This document shows, one piece after another, positions 42,303 to 50,895 of a stretch of 52,609 nucleotides of DNA. The notes beneath the pieces are model-generated. The model was not told the origin of the DNA. It ran no database searches and saw only the letters and a program-made list of their open reading frames with translations. Position 1 is the stretch's first letter. Every line of letters begins with the position of its first letter. The position numbers and the translations under genes are program-made. This DNA comes from Methylocystaceae bacterium (GTDB lineage Bacteria; Pseudomonadota; Alphaproteobacteria; Rhodospirillales; Terasakiellaceae), in the NCBI GenBank assembly GCA_013373265.1, contig JABXIC010000023.1:1-52609 (forward strand). The letters run 5' to 3'.

Positions 42303-42947
42303 ATGTCCCAACTTTTTCTCAGCATATCCATTTTCATTATCGCTCATATCATTCCTTCATATGCACCGTTGCGCCTGAAAATGGCTTCTATAATGGGGGA
42401 ACGCGTCTTTATGTCCCTATATGGCGTGTTGTCGCTGGTCTTGTTTATCTGGTTATTAAACAGTTATCTGAATGCGCCTTATATAGAAATCTGGATGATG
42501 CAGGATTGGATGCGTTATCCGGTATTGCTGGTCATGTTTGTGGTTTGCCTTTTGTTTGTCTGTGCCTTTTCCCAACCCAATCCATTTTCGTTGGGCATTG
42601 GCGGTAAGAATTTTGATCCCAAATGTCCTGGTATTGTCGGGGTGACGAAACATCCGGCTTTTGCGGCCTTTGCCCTTTGGGCTTTGGTCCATATGGTGCC
42701 CAATGGGGACCTTGCTTCCTTGTTGTTTTTCGGGTTGATGGCGGGATTAAGTTTATATGGACCTTATTCTTTAAACCAGAAGCGCAAGCTTTCAATGGGG
42801 CCTAAACACTGGCAAGAACGTGTTGATGCAATCAAAAAAGGGTGGCCTCGCGTGGGGTGGAAACGTTGGCTCGTCACTCTGATACTTTATGTCGCCCTTC
42901 TGCATGCCCATGGTCCGGTGATCGGGGTGGTGCCTTATTCTTGGTAA
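42303..42947 (+). CDS. NnrU family membrane protein
   Basis: The 214-residue polytopic membrane protein has about six hydrophobic stretches and family motifs: an early HIIPSYAPLR, GERVFMSLYGVLSLVLFIWL, GIVGVTKHPAFAAFALWALVH and MVPNGDLASLLFFG. NnrU was named for its link to nitrite/nitric-oxide metabolism, but no denitrification gene is near, and relatives such as the isorenieratene/15-cis-zeta-carotene isomerase Z-ISO share the fold. The role here is open. It ends overlapping the convergent dehydrogenase gene by 13 bases. Confidence 0.85.
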   Translation: MSQLFLSISIFIIAHIIPSYAPLRLKMASIMGERVFMSLYGVLSLVLFIWLLNSYLNAPYIEIWMMQDWMRYPVLLVMFVVCLLFVCAFSQPNPFSLGIGGKNFDPKCPGIVGVTKHPAFAAFALWALVHMVPNGDLASLLFFGLMAGLSLYGPYSLNQKRKLSMGPKHWQERVDAIKKGWPRVGWKRWLVTLILYVALLHAHGPVIGVVPYSW

Positions 42948-44032
42948 TCCAGGATATAAAGGGAATCCCCGGCGTCATCTGAAATCAACAATCTGCCATT
43001 TGTCCAAGGGGCGATATCAACAGGCCGTGCGATAATATTACCATCCTTTTCCAGCCATCCGGTTAGAAAGGGTTCTTCGCGCAAGACCTTGCCATGTTGG
43101 TCCATCATTAGAAAAGAAATTTGATAGCCAACGGGTGTGGTGCGATTCCATGAACCATGTTGGGCAACAAAAACGCCATGTCGGTAATGTTCAGGAAAGC
43201 GATTTGCGCGATAAAAATGCAGACCTAAAGGGGCAACATGAGCCTGAAAACCATAAAGCGGTGCCCGGTTTTCAGGAAGGGGTGCGTCTTTAAATTCGGT
43301 TGTGCGTGCGCTGCCCCCGCCAAAATAGGGAAAGCCAAAGTGCAAACCGGCAGTCGCGGCACGGTTGATTTCATCAGAAGGGATGTCATCGCCCATATTA
43401 TCCGCCCCATTATCGGTAAAAATCATATCCCCATTGCGTGGGTCAAAGGTAATGCCAACACTGTTGCGAATACCACGTGCAAAAATCGTTGGCACCCACG
43501 TTGTGGGGTCAAAGCGCAAGATTGTGCCTTCAAAATTATTGATCTTACAGATATTACAAGGGGACCCGACACTGACATACAGTGCCCCGTGTGGCCCAAA
43601 AGCGGCATAGCGCCAGCCATGCCAGCGTTTGTTCGGAAAATCTGTGAACAAAATTTCCGGTTTTGGCCATTTGGCGGGTAAAGCATCGCCGACTTTAAAG
43701 CGGATCAAGCGATGTTGTTCCGCCACATATAGATAACCGTCTTTCCAGGCGATCCCGTTGGGAACATTGAGGGTGTCTGTTAGTAAGATCGTGTGCCCTT
43801 TTTGTGTGACCGCATAAAGGGAATCACCGCGTGTGCCAACAAAGATAAGGCCAAGTTTGGGTACCGGGGCCAGACTGCGTGCATCCGGGACTGTGGCAAA
43901 CTTTTTTAGGGTGAAGCCAGCAGGTAGACGTACTTCAGCAAAGCTCGGCATGTTTATAAAGAGTAAAGAAAAAAGAGTAAGCAGGGAAAAAGTGATTTTC
44001 ATATTCCCCATATGGGGAAGCGAAAGGACCAT
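42935..44032 (-). CDS. Periplasmic PQQ-type glucose/sorbosone dehydrogenase-like protein
   Basis: This 365-residue secreted six-bladed beta-propeller has a signal peptide (ITFSLLTLFSLLFINMPSFA). The mature part has LPAGFTLKKFATVPDARSLA, VPNGIAWKDGYLYVAE, RNSVGITFDPRNGDMIFTDN and HGSWNRTTPVGYQ, the pattern of L-sorbosone/glucose dehydrogenases. A CNIC pair may form a disulfide. The ATG at 44032 has AGGGG upstream; later in-frame ATGs (44011, 44002) would shorten the leader. Whether it binds PQQ and which sugar it uses cannot be told. Confidence 0.85.
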   Translation of the reverse strand: MVLSLPHMGNMKITFSLLTLFSLLFINMPSFAEVRLPAGFTLKKFATVPDARSLAPVPKLGLIFVGTRGDSLYAVTQKGHTILLTDTLNVPNGIAWKDGYLYVAEQHRLIRFKVGDALPAKWPKPEILFTDFPNKRWHGWRYAAFGPHGALYVSVGSPCNICKINNFEGTILRFDPTTWVPTIFARGIRNSVGITFDPRNGDMIFTDNGADNMGDDIPSDEINRAATAGLHFGFPYFGGGSARTTEFKDAPLPENRAPLYGFQAHVAPLGLHFYRANRFPEHYRHGVFVAQHGSWNRTTPVGYQISFLMMDQHGKVLREEPFLTGWLEKDGNIIARPVDIAPWTNGRLLISDDAGDSLYILDYQE

Positions 44033-44058
44033 GTTAACCCCTGTCTTAAAGTTATATC

Positions 44059-44559
44059 TTAGTCTTTGTCAGTGCCAATGGGTTTGCTGTATTGCAGTTG
44101 TGTATCCCACGGGAAAAAGACCCATGTATCTTGGGATACTTCTTTAACAAATGAATCGACCAGCGGTTTGCCTTCCGGCTTGGCATAGAGGGTGACGAAA
44201 TATGCTTTGGGCAGCATTTCGCGCACGACTTTGGCTGTGGTGCCGGTATCGACAAGGTCATCGATCAAGAGCCAGTCTTCACCATCGTCGGTTTGGGTGG
44301 CTTTTTTCATGACATTTACCGGGGAATCATTCATTTCTGCGGCATCATCGCGGTAGGCTTCACAACAGACTGTATCAATCAGCTTTATGCCCAGTTCGCG
44401 TGCCATGATGGCTGCCGGGATCAATCCACCACGGGTGATGGCAATAATACCTTTGAATTTGTTGCGTTTGGTCAGCTCACGCGCCAAGACGCGGGTGTCT
44501 TTATGTACTTCTGCCCAAGAAACCACTTCTGAAATAATATCGTCGTCCAAAGATGCCAT
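44059..44559 (-). CDS. gpt: Xanthine-guanine phosphoribosyltransferase
   Basis: Gpt salvages guanine and xanthine to their nucleotides with PRPP. The 166-residue protein has GIIAITRGGLIPAAIMAREL, the PRPP motif LLIDDLVDTGTTA and PKAYFVTLYAKPEGKPLVD, close in wording to E. coli Gpt, plus the late QDTWVFFPWD. It begins 26 bases before the dehydrogenase gene start, in the same direction, so the two could be co-transcribed although functionally unrelated. Confidence 0.95.
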   Translation of the reverse strand: MASLDDDIISEVVSWAEVHKDTRVLARELTKRNKFKGIIAITRGGLIPAAIMARELGIKLIDTVCCEAYRDDAAEMNDSPVNVMKKATQTDDGEDWLLIDDLVDTGTTAKVVREMLPKAYFVTLYAKPEGKPLVDSFVKEVSQDTWVFFPWDTQLQYSKPIGTDKD

Positions 44560-44647
44560 AGCACCAAATCCCTTATGTAAATAACCCAGTCGCTTTTAAT
44601 AACTTGATCGTCTGGTCAAGTCAAAGAAGTTACGTATGGTGCGGGTT

Positions 44648-44686
44648 AAAAAAAGGCCGGTCCACATTTTCAGTGAACCGGCCTTT
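44648..44686 (-). terminator. Terminator after the OmpA-like lipoprotein gene
   Basis: On the minus strand AAAGGCCGGTTCAC (44686-44673) pairs with GTGGACCGGCCTTT (44665-44652), with minor mismatch, and a T run follows. It lies just after the 44704 stop codon. Confidence 0.92.
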
Positions 44687-44703
44687 GATTTTGTTGCGCA
44701 GAC

Positions 44704-45855
44704 TTAACGTAAGTAAAGATGTACTTCGTTGGTCTGTGCTGATGCGCTTGTACTTGCACTTAGGGCAACGCGATTTGGTGGCAGGCCCATTTCTGTCAGG
44801 CTACGCAAAACTTGTTCAGCCTGGCGTCGTGCCTGTGTGGAACCAATGGCTTGTTGGCCCGGTGCCAGTTGAGACGGCGTGACAGCCACAAGGTCAAATG
44901 TCGCGTCCGGTCGGCGGTCCAGAACCTGCTTAACCGTTGTGTAGACGGCTTGCTGATAATTGACTTTTGGACGGTCAAAGCGAATGACCACCAGTGGGCG
45001 ACGGTTTGTTTGCTGTGCTGTGCGTTGGAAGTTCGGGCGTGTCACAGTCGATGTAATGCCTGTTGACGGTGCCATGCGGTTAGACAGGGACGAACCGTAG
45101 ATTTCACCGGCTTTAACACCCGCTGCTAAAGTATTGAGGTTGGCGCGTTCTGCTGCAACATAATTTGTTTGACGGCGAACATCTTCGGTGACTTCGCTCA
45201 ACAAACGCTGGATCAAAACAACAGTCTGGTTGATTTCGTCTTGCAGAATTGCCAATTGACGGTGATCTTCATCAACCGCCCCGCTGAGACCAAAGGTCGC
45301 TTGTGCTGATTCCAGCATATATGAAGACATGGTTGAGTCTTCAGCCACTTTTTGTGCCAACGAGTTCATTTGAGCAATGTCGCTGCTCAGACGGTCCAGA
45401 TCGGACAGTGAACTGTTGAATTGTTGAACCAAAATCGGGTTGCCGGGGGTTGTGCCCACCTGTAAGCGCGCATTAATCGCGGCAACGGTGCCGTGATAGC
45501 GTTGCGAATCCTGAATGGTTTTATTGCGCAATTCCTGCAAATTGCCGTTGTGAACGCGGATTTGTTCAATCAGCTGAGCCAGTTCGCCACGCATGGTGGA
45601 AACCTTTTTGCCAACGAATGTTCCCGTCGGTTCGCCCGGCGTGATAGGTGCAGGTTCGAAATTTGTTGTGCCCAGCGCAGGTTGATCTGCGCTTTGTGAG
45701 GCTGCGAGTGTTTGATCTGCTGTTTCCGTTGTCGCTTCACTTTCTGCCGAATCTTCCCCTGTCAGAGAAGGCCAGAGCGCTTCTTCTGTGAAAGAACATG
45801 CAGAAAGTACGATTGTGGAAATTACAATCCCCGCCTTTGACCACTTAAGAACCAT
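44704..45855 (-). CDS. Lipoprotein with coiled coil and divergent OmpA-like C-terminal domain
   Basis: This 383-residue lipoprotein has a signal peptide with lipobox LSAC (Cys20) and no Asp immediately after it. An acidic, alanine-rich linker (to about residue 80) leads to a helical region at about 85-240 (MRGELAQLIEQIRVHNGNLQ, LSDLDRLSSDIAQMNSLAQK). The C-terminal 95 residues (LVVIRFDRPKVNYQQAVYTT, ARRQAEQVLRSLTEMGLPPN, VALSAS) have the beta-alpha layout of an OmpA-like peptidoglycan-binding domain. The typical TD..GS motif is missing. It may link the outer membrane to the wall; partners are unknown. It is monocistronic. Confidence 0.78.
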   Translation of the reverse strand: MVLKWSKAGIVISTIVLSACSFTEEALWPSLTGEDSAESEATTETADQTLAASQSADQPALGTTNFEPAPITPGEPTGTFVGKKVSTMRGELAQLIEQIRVHNGNLQELRNKTIQDSQRYHGTVAAINARLQVGTTPGNPILVQQFNSSLSDLDRLSSDIAQMNSLAQKVAEDSTMSSYMLESAQATFGLSGAVDEDHRQLAILQDEINQTVVLIQRLLSEVTEDVRRQTNYVAAERANLNTLAAGVKAGEIYGSSLSNRMAPSTGITSTVTRPNFQRTAQQTNRRPLVVIRFDRPKVNYQQAVYTTVKQVLDRRPDATFDLVAVTPSQLAPGQQAIGSTQARRQAEQVLRSLTEMGLPPNRVALSASTSASAQTNEVHLYLR

Positions 45856-46162
45856 AGTGTACGGCTACCTTTTTTTAAGTCCCGAAGCCGACCTAGAAAA
45901 AGCCGACTCATTTCATTAATCAATTTCCCCTGAGGTAAAGCCTTGGTTCCCCCAGTTAAATGCGTGCAAATCTTACCCTAAAGGGAACAACGCCGACAAG
46001 GGCGTATTTGTGTTTTTTTGCAATCAGGTAGGTATATTTTCAAGAATATCGATTTTTTTTGAATTTTTATTCGTTTTTCCTCTTGACCGATGGGGTTGAG
46101 GTCGCTACTTTCCGCGCCACCCCACATAGGGGTCGGCCTTACGGGGTCGGTTAATAAAATAC
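45856..46162. promoter_or_regulatory. Divergent upstream region of the lipoprotein and tRNA-Arg genes
   Basis: These 307 bases contain no gene. On the plus strand TTGACC (46083-46088), a 17-base spacer and TACTTT (46106-46111) make a good sigma-70-type promoter for the tRNA, with T/A-rich sequence just upstream (about 46010-46080) that could act as an UP element. A small hairpin, ACGCC-GACAAG-GGCGT, lies near 45991-46006. Confidence 0.65.
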
Positions 46163-46239
46163 GCGCCCATAGCTCAACTGGATAGAGTACCTGACTACGA
46201 ATCAGGCGGTTGGAGGTTCGACTCCTTCTGGGCGCGCCA
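46163..46239 (+). tRNA. tRNA-Arg (anticodon ACG)
   Basis: The 77-base cloverleaf has acceptor arms GCGCCCA (46163-46169) and TGGGCGC (46229-46235), a D arm AGCTCAACTGGATAGAGT, anticodon stem CCTGA/TCAGG with loop CTACGAA (anticodon ACG), the T loop GTTCGACTCC, and an encoded CCA end (46237-46239). The ACG anticodon is normally deaminated to ICG by TadA and reads CGU, CGC and CGA. Confidence 0.97.
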
Positions 46240-46255
46240 TTTTATTTCTTTGAAG

Positions 46256-46277
46256 AAGCTCCCATCGGGAGCTTTTT
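46256..46277 (+). terminator. Terminator after tRNA-Arg
   Basis: AAGCTCCC and GGGAGCTT enclose a 3-base loop and are followed by Ts, 16 bases after the tRNA. It also lies 5 bases beyond the stop codon of the convergent CNB-TPR gene. Confidence 0.88.
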
Positions 46278-46281
46278 TCAT

Positions 46282-48153
46282 TTAAACTGAATTTTCTTCT
46301 TCCTTCTCTGAAATATCTTCGATGTCTTCTTCCATTTCATTGAAGGTGTCTTCGCTAAAGCTGTTTTCTTCTTCAGACGTGTCATTTTGGATCGGGCCAA
46401 GTTCCATCGATACTTCTTGGGCGCGGCTGAGGTTTTTTTGCGTCACATTGGCCAGTTTTACGGCCTTTCTTGCTTCATAAACTTCTAAGGCAGCCTGAAA
46501 AGCTTTGACGGCAGCGTCGGCAGTTTCGGGTTTGCGTGTTTTTTGACAGAGCATAAAAAGTGCAGACCCCAGATTGTTTTGTGTGGCGGCCCATAGCATT
46601 GGGGATTGGGTTTTACTGCGCACAGCCAAGGCCTCACGGCAGGCTTCTGCAGAGCGTGCAATCATGTCCAGATCACCGCTTTGCGATCCCAGTAATTGCA
46701 GGGCACGTGCCAGATGATGTTTCGCATCTCCCCAGCGTCGTGGTGTGGTGGAGGCAGAAAAAACCTGTAAGGCACTTTGGAAAGATGCGATTGATTCACG
46801 CAAGGCGCTATCGTTTTCATCAAGCTGATCTTTTTTGAATAAAAGCTGTCCAATCATGGCTTGTAGATCAGCCCATTCGTTTGGAAACATGGATTTATTG
46901 AAAGACTCGCAGGCTTCGCGCAAAGATTCGATGGCGGCTTCCAATAAATTATTATCACCACCTTGGTCAAACCAGGTACTTTGCGCATAGCCCAAATGGC
47001 GCTTGATGATGCCTTCCAACAATTCTGAACGGGTGCGGCGCATACTGCGTAGAGCATCGTGATAGACATCTTCGGCTTCTTTTAAACGTTCCGGTCTTTT
47101 TTTAAAGACGCCGCAGGTCGCCAGCAGATTGGCAAAACCGACTTTGAAGCGCACCTGCTCATCATTATCAAGCTCGCGTATGTTTTTACTGATGGCTGGG
47201 CGCGTTGCATCAAGGGCCGGACCGAGGAGTGCTTCAAACGCATCGACTTGCGCTTTATCAAAGGGAATGAGTGCACCGACACAAACCCCATAAAGGTAGC
47301 CTGCCAGAACATCATCCATGTCATAAGGCAAATCAATACAGTCGTACGGCTGGATATAGCCCGCACGTTCATTGCGCAAAGCATGGAGTTGCGTCATGCG
47401 CATGTGTAAGGCGGACCCTCCGGCGCGCACCTGCCCCCAAAGCAGAAGGTCACCTTCTTTTTCGCGCAACCAGTTTTGTGCATTATTGCGGATTTGTGTC
47501 CAAACAATAGGACTGTCGCTAAAGTCACTGGGCGTAAATGCCGACCCGGCACGGCGTACATTGATCAAATCACCGCTTAGGTTTTTTGTTGTGGTTTTTA
47601 GTGTATTAAACACCAGTTCAGTTGCTTTTTGTTCGGGGTCGTCAAAAAAATCTGCAACGATGATTTCAAATGTTTTTTCCCGTCCCTTGGTGGTGTTGAA
47701 TAAGCGCGACAGGAAACCGGGTTTCTTGGGGGGGCTGCCCGTTGCCCCTTGGCGTGCAGGCGACGCGGCGGTTGTCCCGTCTGCTGGTGAAACCCCGGCG
47801 CGTACCAGCATTTCATCGGCAGCGCGCAGCCGCTCAACCAGTTTTGCCATGACTTTTGAAGATAAATCCGGATCGTTTTGAATGCCTTTAAGCAAAGCTT
47901 CAGGGGGGATTTCTTTCACGATGGTTGGTCCAATGGCGCGTGACGTTGCACTGCGCGGGCTGCCATCAATAATGCCCATCTCACCGAAAAGTTCACCGGC
48001 CTTTAATCGGGCCAGTTTGACAGCGCCATGTTTGCTGTTTTTGGTGAGCTCGACACCGCCTTTGACGATGACATAAGCAGACCCACTCGGGTCACCTTCT
48101 GTGAAGATGACCTCGCCGTCTTTCAGCTTTTTGACAGTCCCGCCTTCGGACAT
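46282..48153 (-). CDS. Cyclic-nucleotide-binding domain protein with C-terminal TPR-like repeats
   Basis: The protein has 623 residues. Residues about 5-115 form a Crp-type cyclic-nucleotide-binding domain: the phosphate-binding cassette reads GELFGEMGII with SPRSATSRA (Glu58 and Arg67), so binding of cAMP or cGMP is plausible. A short linker rich in Pro and Gly leads to a middle region of unknown fold (about 150-330; TFEIIVADFFDDPEQKATEL), then helical repeats from about 330-580 of TPR type (WADLQAMIGQLLF, RWGDAKHHLARALQLLG, LWAATQNNLGSALF). The C-terminal 40 residues are very acidic. There is no DNA-binding or enzymatic domain that I recognise. GGAG precedes the ATG. Confidence 0.8.
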   Translation of the reverse strand: MSEGGTVKKLKDGEVIFTEGDPSGSAYVIVKGGVELTKNSKHGAVKLARLKAGELFGEMGIIDGSPRSATSRAIGPTIVKEIPPEALLKGIQNDPDLSSKVMAKLVERLRAADEMLVRAGVSPADGTTAASPARQGATGSPPKKPGFLSRLFNTTKGREKTFEIIVADFFDDPEQKATELVFNTLKTTTKNLSGDLINVRRAGSAFTPSDFSDSPIVWTQIRNNAQNWLREKEGDLLLWGQVRAGGSALHMRMTQLHALRNERAGYIQPYDCIDLPYDMDDVLAGYLYGVCVGALIPFDKAQVDAFEALLGPALDATRPAISKNIRELDNDEQVRFKVGFANLLATCGVFKKRPERLKEAEDVYHDALRSMRRTRSELLEGIIKRHLGYAQSTWFDQGGDNNLLEAAIESLREACESFNKSMFPNEWADLQAMIGQLLFKKDQLDENDSALRESIASFQSALQVFSASTTPRRWGDAKHHLARALQLLGSQSGDLDMIARSAEACREALAVRSKTQSPMLWAATQNNLGSALFMLCQKTRKPETADAAVKAFQAALEVYEARKAVKLANVTQKNLSRAQEVSMELGPIQNDTSEEENSFSEDTFNEMEEDIEDISEKEEENSV

Positions 48154-48215
48154 TTTAATTTTTCTCCATAACTGCTTATATACTATACAAGAATTATATT
48201 AATGGAAAAATAATC

Positions 48216-48677
48216 ATGTCCAATATCAAGCTTTGGGAGTCAATTAGTGCGGCAAAAGGGGCCTATGTTTTGCAAATTCGCCTCAAAAAAGACCTGCGCC
48301 TTGATATTGCCAGCCTAAAATTTCCGCTTTTAAAAGCTGGGCTCTACCTTTATTGCGGCAGCGCCAAGGGACCGGGCGGTATACGTGCGCGGGTGAAACG
48401 GCATGTAAAACGCGATAAAAAACCCCATTGGCATGTGGATCGATTGACGATTGCTTCTGGTGTCGAATCGTTTTGCATTTTTGAGGGTGGGTGCGAATGT
48501 GATCTGGTCGCGCATTTATTACAACACAAATTCACCCATATCCCGCTTGCCGGGCTGGGCAGCAGCGATTGCAAAAGTTGTCGCGCACATCTGGTGGAAA
48601 TACCTGCGGATATGTCTTTGGCAGATTGCGGTTTTACAGCGCCAGTTGTGCGTCCAGTGCGTCGTACAGTTTTTTGA
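48216..48677 (+). CDS. DUF123 / Uri superfamily GIY-YIG-like protein
   Basis: This 153-residue protein has the DUF123 pattern: a GAYVLQIRL strand, LKAGLYLYCGSAKGPGGIRA, RVKRHVKRDKKPHWHVDRL and a late HIPLAGLGSSDCKSCRAHL. DUF123 belongs to the GIY-YIG nuclease superfamily (Uri branch); YVL and YLYCGSA stand where GIY and YIG are expected. The substrate is unknown. Its last 44 bases overlap the convergent glycosyltransferase gene. Confidence 0.85.
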   Translation: MSNIKLWESISAAKGAYVLQIRLKKDLRLDIASLKFPLLKAGLYLYCGSAKGPGGIRARVKRHVKRDKKPHWHVDRLTIASGVESFCIFEGGCECDLVAHLLQHKFTHIPLAGLGSSDCKSCRAHLVEIPADMSLADCGFTAPVVRPVRRTVF

Positions 48678-50031
48678 ACGCCCCATCCCAGTCGCCGGGC
48701 TTGGATTGTCTAAAGATATGCATGGATGGATACCACGGGCTATCGTCGCGTTTTAACATCCAGCGCCAATCCGGTGTATAAGGCAGCATCAGCCAGACAG
48801 GCTTACCTAACGCGCCCGCCAAATGGGCGAGGGAAGTATCAATGGTGATGACCAAATCCATCTGTGATAACAACCCGGCACTATCAGCAAAGTCTTTTAT
48901 GTCTGCACTGGCATCAACCACAATGGATTTTGCGCCACTGGTGAGTATGTCATTCTGACGATCCCCTTTTTGCAGGCTGAAAAGGGTGACGTTTTTGTGG
49001 TTTAATAAAGGTAGAAAGCGTTCAATTTCGACAGAACGGCGCCGATCATTTTGATGGGTTTTGCTGCCTGCCCATGCAAAGGCGATATTAAGGCCATCTT
49101 CTGGTGCGGGGCGCACATGAAAACGATTGTTTGGCGGTGGGGCAAGATAGGGCACCTCACCTGGAATATTGTTTTCATCTACCTTGAGAACATGACCCAG
49201 GCTCATCATTGGGATCCATGTGTCAAATTCAGGCAGGGAGCTGCCAAAGGGGATAAGCTGGTCAATCCCGTCAACATTGGAAAACAGTCGCATCAGCTCG
49301 GGCTGGCATTCTAAAATAATATGGCCGCCGTAGCGCTTTTTGATGCTGGGGATTAAGCGCACAAACTGGATGGCATCGCCAAAGCCTTGTTCGCGGTGGA
49401 TGAACAAACGGCGCTGGCTTAAGGCGTCACCTTCCCATCGCGGTTGTTTAAAGGTGCGCGGTGGTGATTTTGCAAGGGACCAGCGCGCATCATATTCAGC
49501 AAAGCCGTTTTTAAAATCGCCATTCACCAAATAGGTCAACGCACGGTCCCAGCGGCAATCTTTATAGTTTGGATCGATCTTTAATATTTTATCAAACAGC
49601 GTAAGTGCCTGTTTACATTTACCTGCATCACGCAACACTAAGGCTTTATTATAAAGATAAAGCAGGTTGTCAGGTTCCAACTCAATCGCCTTATCGTGTG
49701 CTTTTATGGCGTCTTGAATACGGTCCAAATCGTTTAAAACATTACCCATGTTTGAATAGGTGCCGCCATGATCAGGGCGAAAACCGAGAGAGCGATTATA
49801 ACAGACCAGTGCGGCTTCAAATTTTCCCAATTTGCGTAAGGCAACGGCCATATTGTTATAGGCATCGGGTTGTTCGGGCCAATAGGCAACAGCATTACCG
49901 TAAAACTTCAAGGCGTCTTCAAACTTGTTTTCTTTATGAAGTTGCGTGGCTTTAAGAAAGAGAAGCTCTCCCTTTTCTTGTGGGGAAAGATCATTAAAGT
50001 TTTTTGGCGCGCCGGTATTTGTATCCGTCAT
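48634..50031 (-). CDS. TPR protein with C-terminal glycosyltransferase family 9-like domain
   Basis: In this 465-residue protein, residues about 20-190 contain at least four tetratricopeptide repeats (AYNNMAVALRKLGKFEAALV, TYSNMGNVLNDLDRIQDAIK, YLYNKALVLRDAGKCKQALT). Residues about 205-450 resemble heptosyltransferase/GT9-type glycosyltransferases: FIHREQGFGDAIQFVRLIPS, NIAFAWAGSKTHQNDRRRS, DLVITIDTSLAHLAGALGKP and VWLMLPYTPDWRW. Such TPR-GT fusions often modify proteins or surface glycans; the acceptor is unknown. The ribosome site is weak. Confidence 0.85.
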   Translation of the reverse strand: MTDTNTGAPKNFNDLSPQEKGELLFLKATQLHKENKFEDALKFYGNAVAYWPEQPDAYNNMAVALRKLGKFEAALVCYNRSLGFRPDHGGTYSNMGNVLNDLDRIQDAIKAHDKAIELEPDNLLYLYNKALVLRDAGKCKQALTLFDKILKIDPNYKDCRWDRALTYLVNGDFKNGFAEYDARWSLAKSPPRTFKQPRWEGDALSQRRLFIHREQGFGDAIQFVRLIPSIKKRYGGHIILECQPELMRLFSNVDGIDQLIPFGSSLPEFDTWIPMMSLGHVLKVDENNIPGEVPYLAPPPNNRFHVRPAPEDGLNIAFAWAGSKTHQNDRRRSVEIERFLPLLNHKNVTLFSLQKGDRQNDILTSGAKSIVVDASADIKDFADSAGLLSQMDLVITIDTSLAHLAGALGKPVWLMLPYTPDWRWMLKRDDSPWYPSMHIFRQSKPGDWDGAFKKLYDALDAQLAL

Positions 50032-50142
50032 TATACTTACATTTCACACAAAAATACGAATTTCAGGCTAGAGTAGCGAAAGATTCAGCATAAAAAAAGG
50101 ATTTAGACTTGTAGTTTTGATAAAGATCATCAAATCATAAGC

Positions 50143-50895
50143 ATGAAGTTATATGCAACCGTAGTTAGTCTCGTTTTTTTGTGGGCTGCGCAAAGCGCAG
50201 AGGCAAAGACTTTGCGTATTGCTGTGGGGCTTTCTATACCACCTTATATTATTAAAGAAGAATCGCGCGGGATTGAGTATGATATTCTGAAAGAGGTTTT
50301 ACTATCTCAGGGCTATGAGATGGAACCGGTTTATGTGCCCTTGGGTCGGACCCTTCATATGATTAAGTCCGATAAAGTTGATGGCATCATGTCAACGGGG
50401 GCGGATAACTTACCCGGCTGTTATACGGATTCACATATTACCTATTGGAATTTTGCGATTTCGTTGAAAAGTGCGCACCTTAAAATAGAGTCCGTTCATG
50501 ATTTGATTGATAAATCCGTCCTGTCTTTTCAGAACGCCAAAAATTATCTCGGGGCGGATTTTAAACAAATGGCAGAGAAAAACCGTCAATATAAAGAGGT
50601 CGCTGATCAAAGCATTCAGAATAAACTGCTCTTTAATGGTCGTGCAGATGTGGTGGTGGCTGATCGTTATATCTTTGAATGGTTTCGCAATGATGCAAGT
50701 GTTCAAAAAGTTGCTGATACCAATCAAGAGGTTGAATATCACCGCCTCTTTGAACCCAGCAATTTTCGCGCCGTCTTTAAAGACGGCGCGATATGTGCAG
50801 CTTTTAATGTGGGTTTAAAAGATTTAAGAGAGTCTGGTCGCTATCAAGAGATCATTGCCTCTTATAATGTTATTGCCCCTGAGCTGATGAACTAA
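50143..50895 (+). CDS. Solitary periplasmic solute-binding protein, family 3
   Basis: The 250-residue secreted protein has signal peptide LYATVVSLVFLWAAQSAEA and an SBP_bac_3 mature sequence: TLRIAVGLSIPPYIIKEESR, GIEYDILKEVLLSQGYEME, DKVDGIMST, GRADVVVADRYIFEWF and LRESGRYQEIIASY. No permease or ATPase for it lies nearby, as with the other two binding proteins in this window. The final 26 bases overlap the convergent znuA gene. Confidence 0.83.
   Translation: MKLYATVVSLVFLWAAQSAEAKTLRIAVGLSIPPYIIKEESRGIEYDILKEVLLSQGYEMEPVYVPLGRTLHMIKSDKVDGIMSTGADNLPGCYTDSHITYWNFAISLKSAHLKIESVHDLIDKSVLSFQNAKNYLGADFKQMAEKNRQYKEVADQSIQNKLLFNGRADVVVADRYIFEWFRNDASVQKVADTNQEVEYHRLFEPSNFRAVFKDGAICAAFNVGLKDLRESGRYQEIIASYNVIAPELMN

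Noticed and set aside
41963-42607. 214-codon plus-strand frame spanning the rppH end and nnrU start
   Set aside because: It overlaps three better-supported genes in other frames and has no family features.
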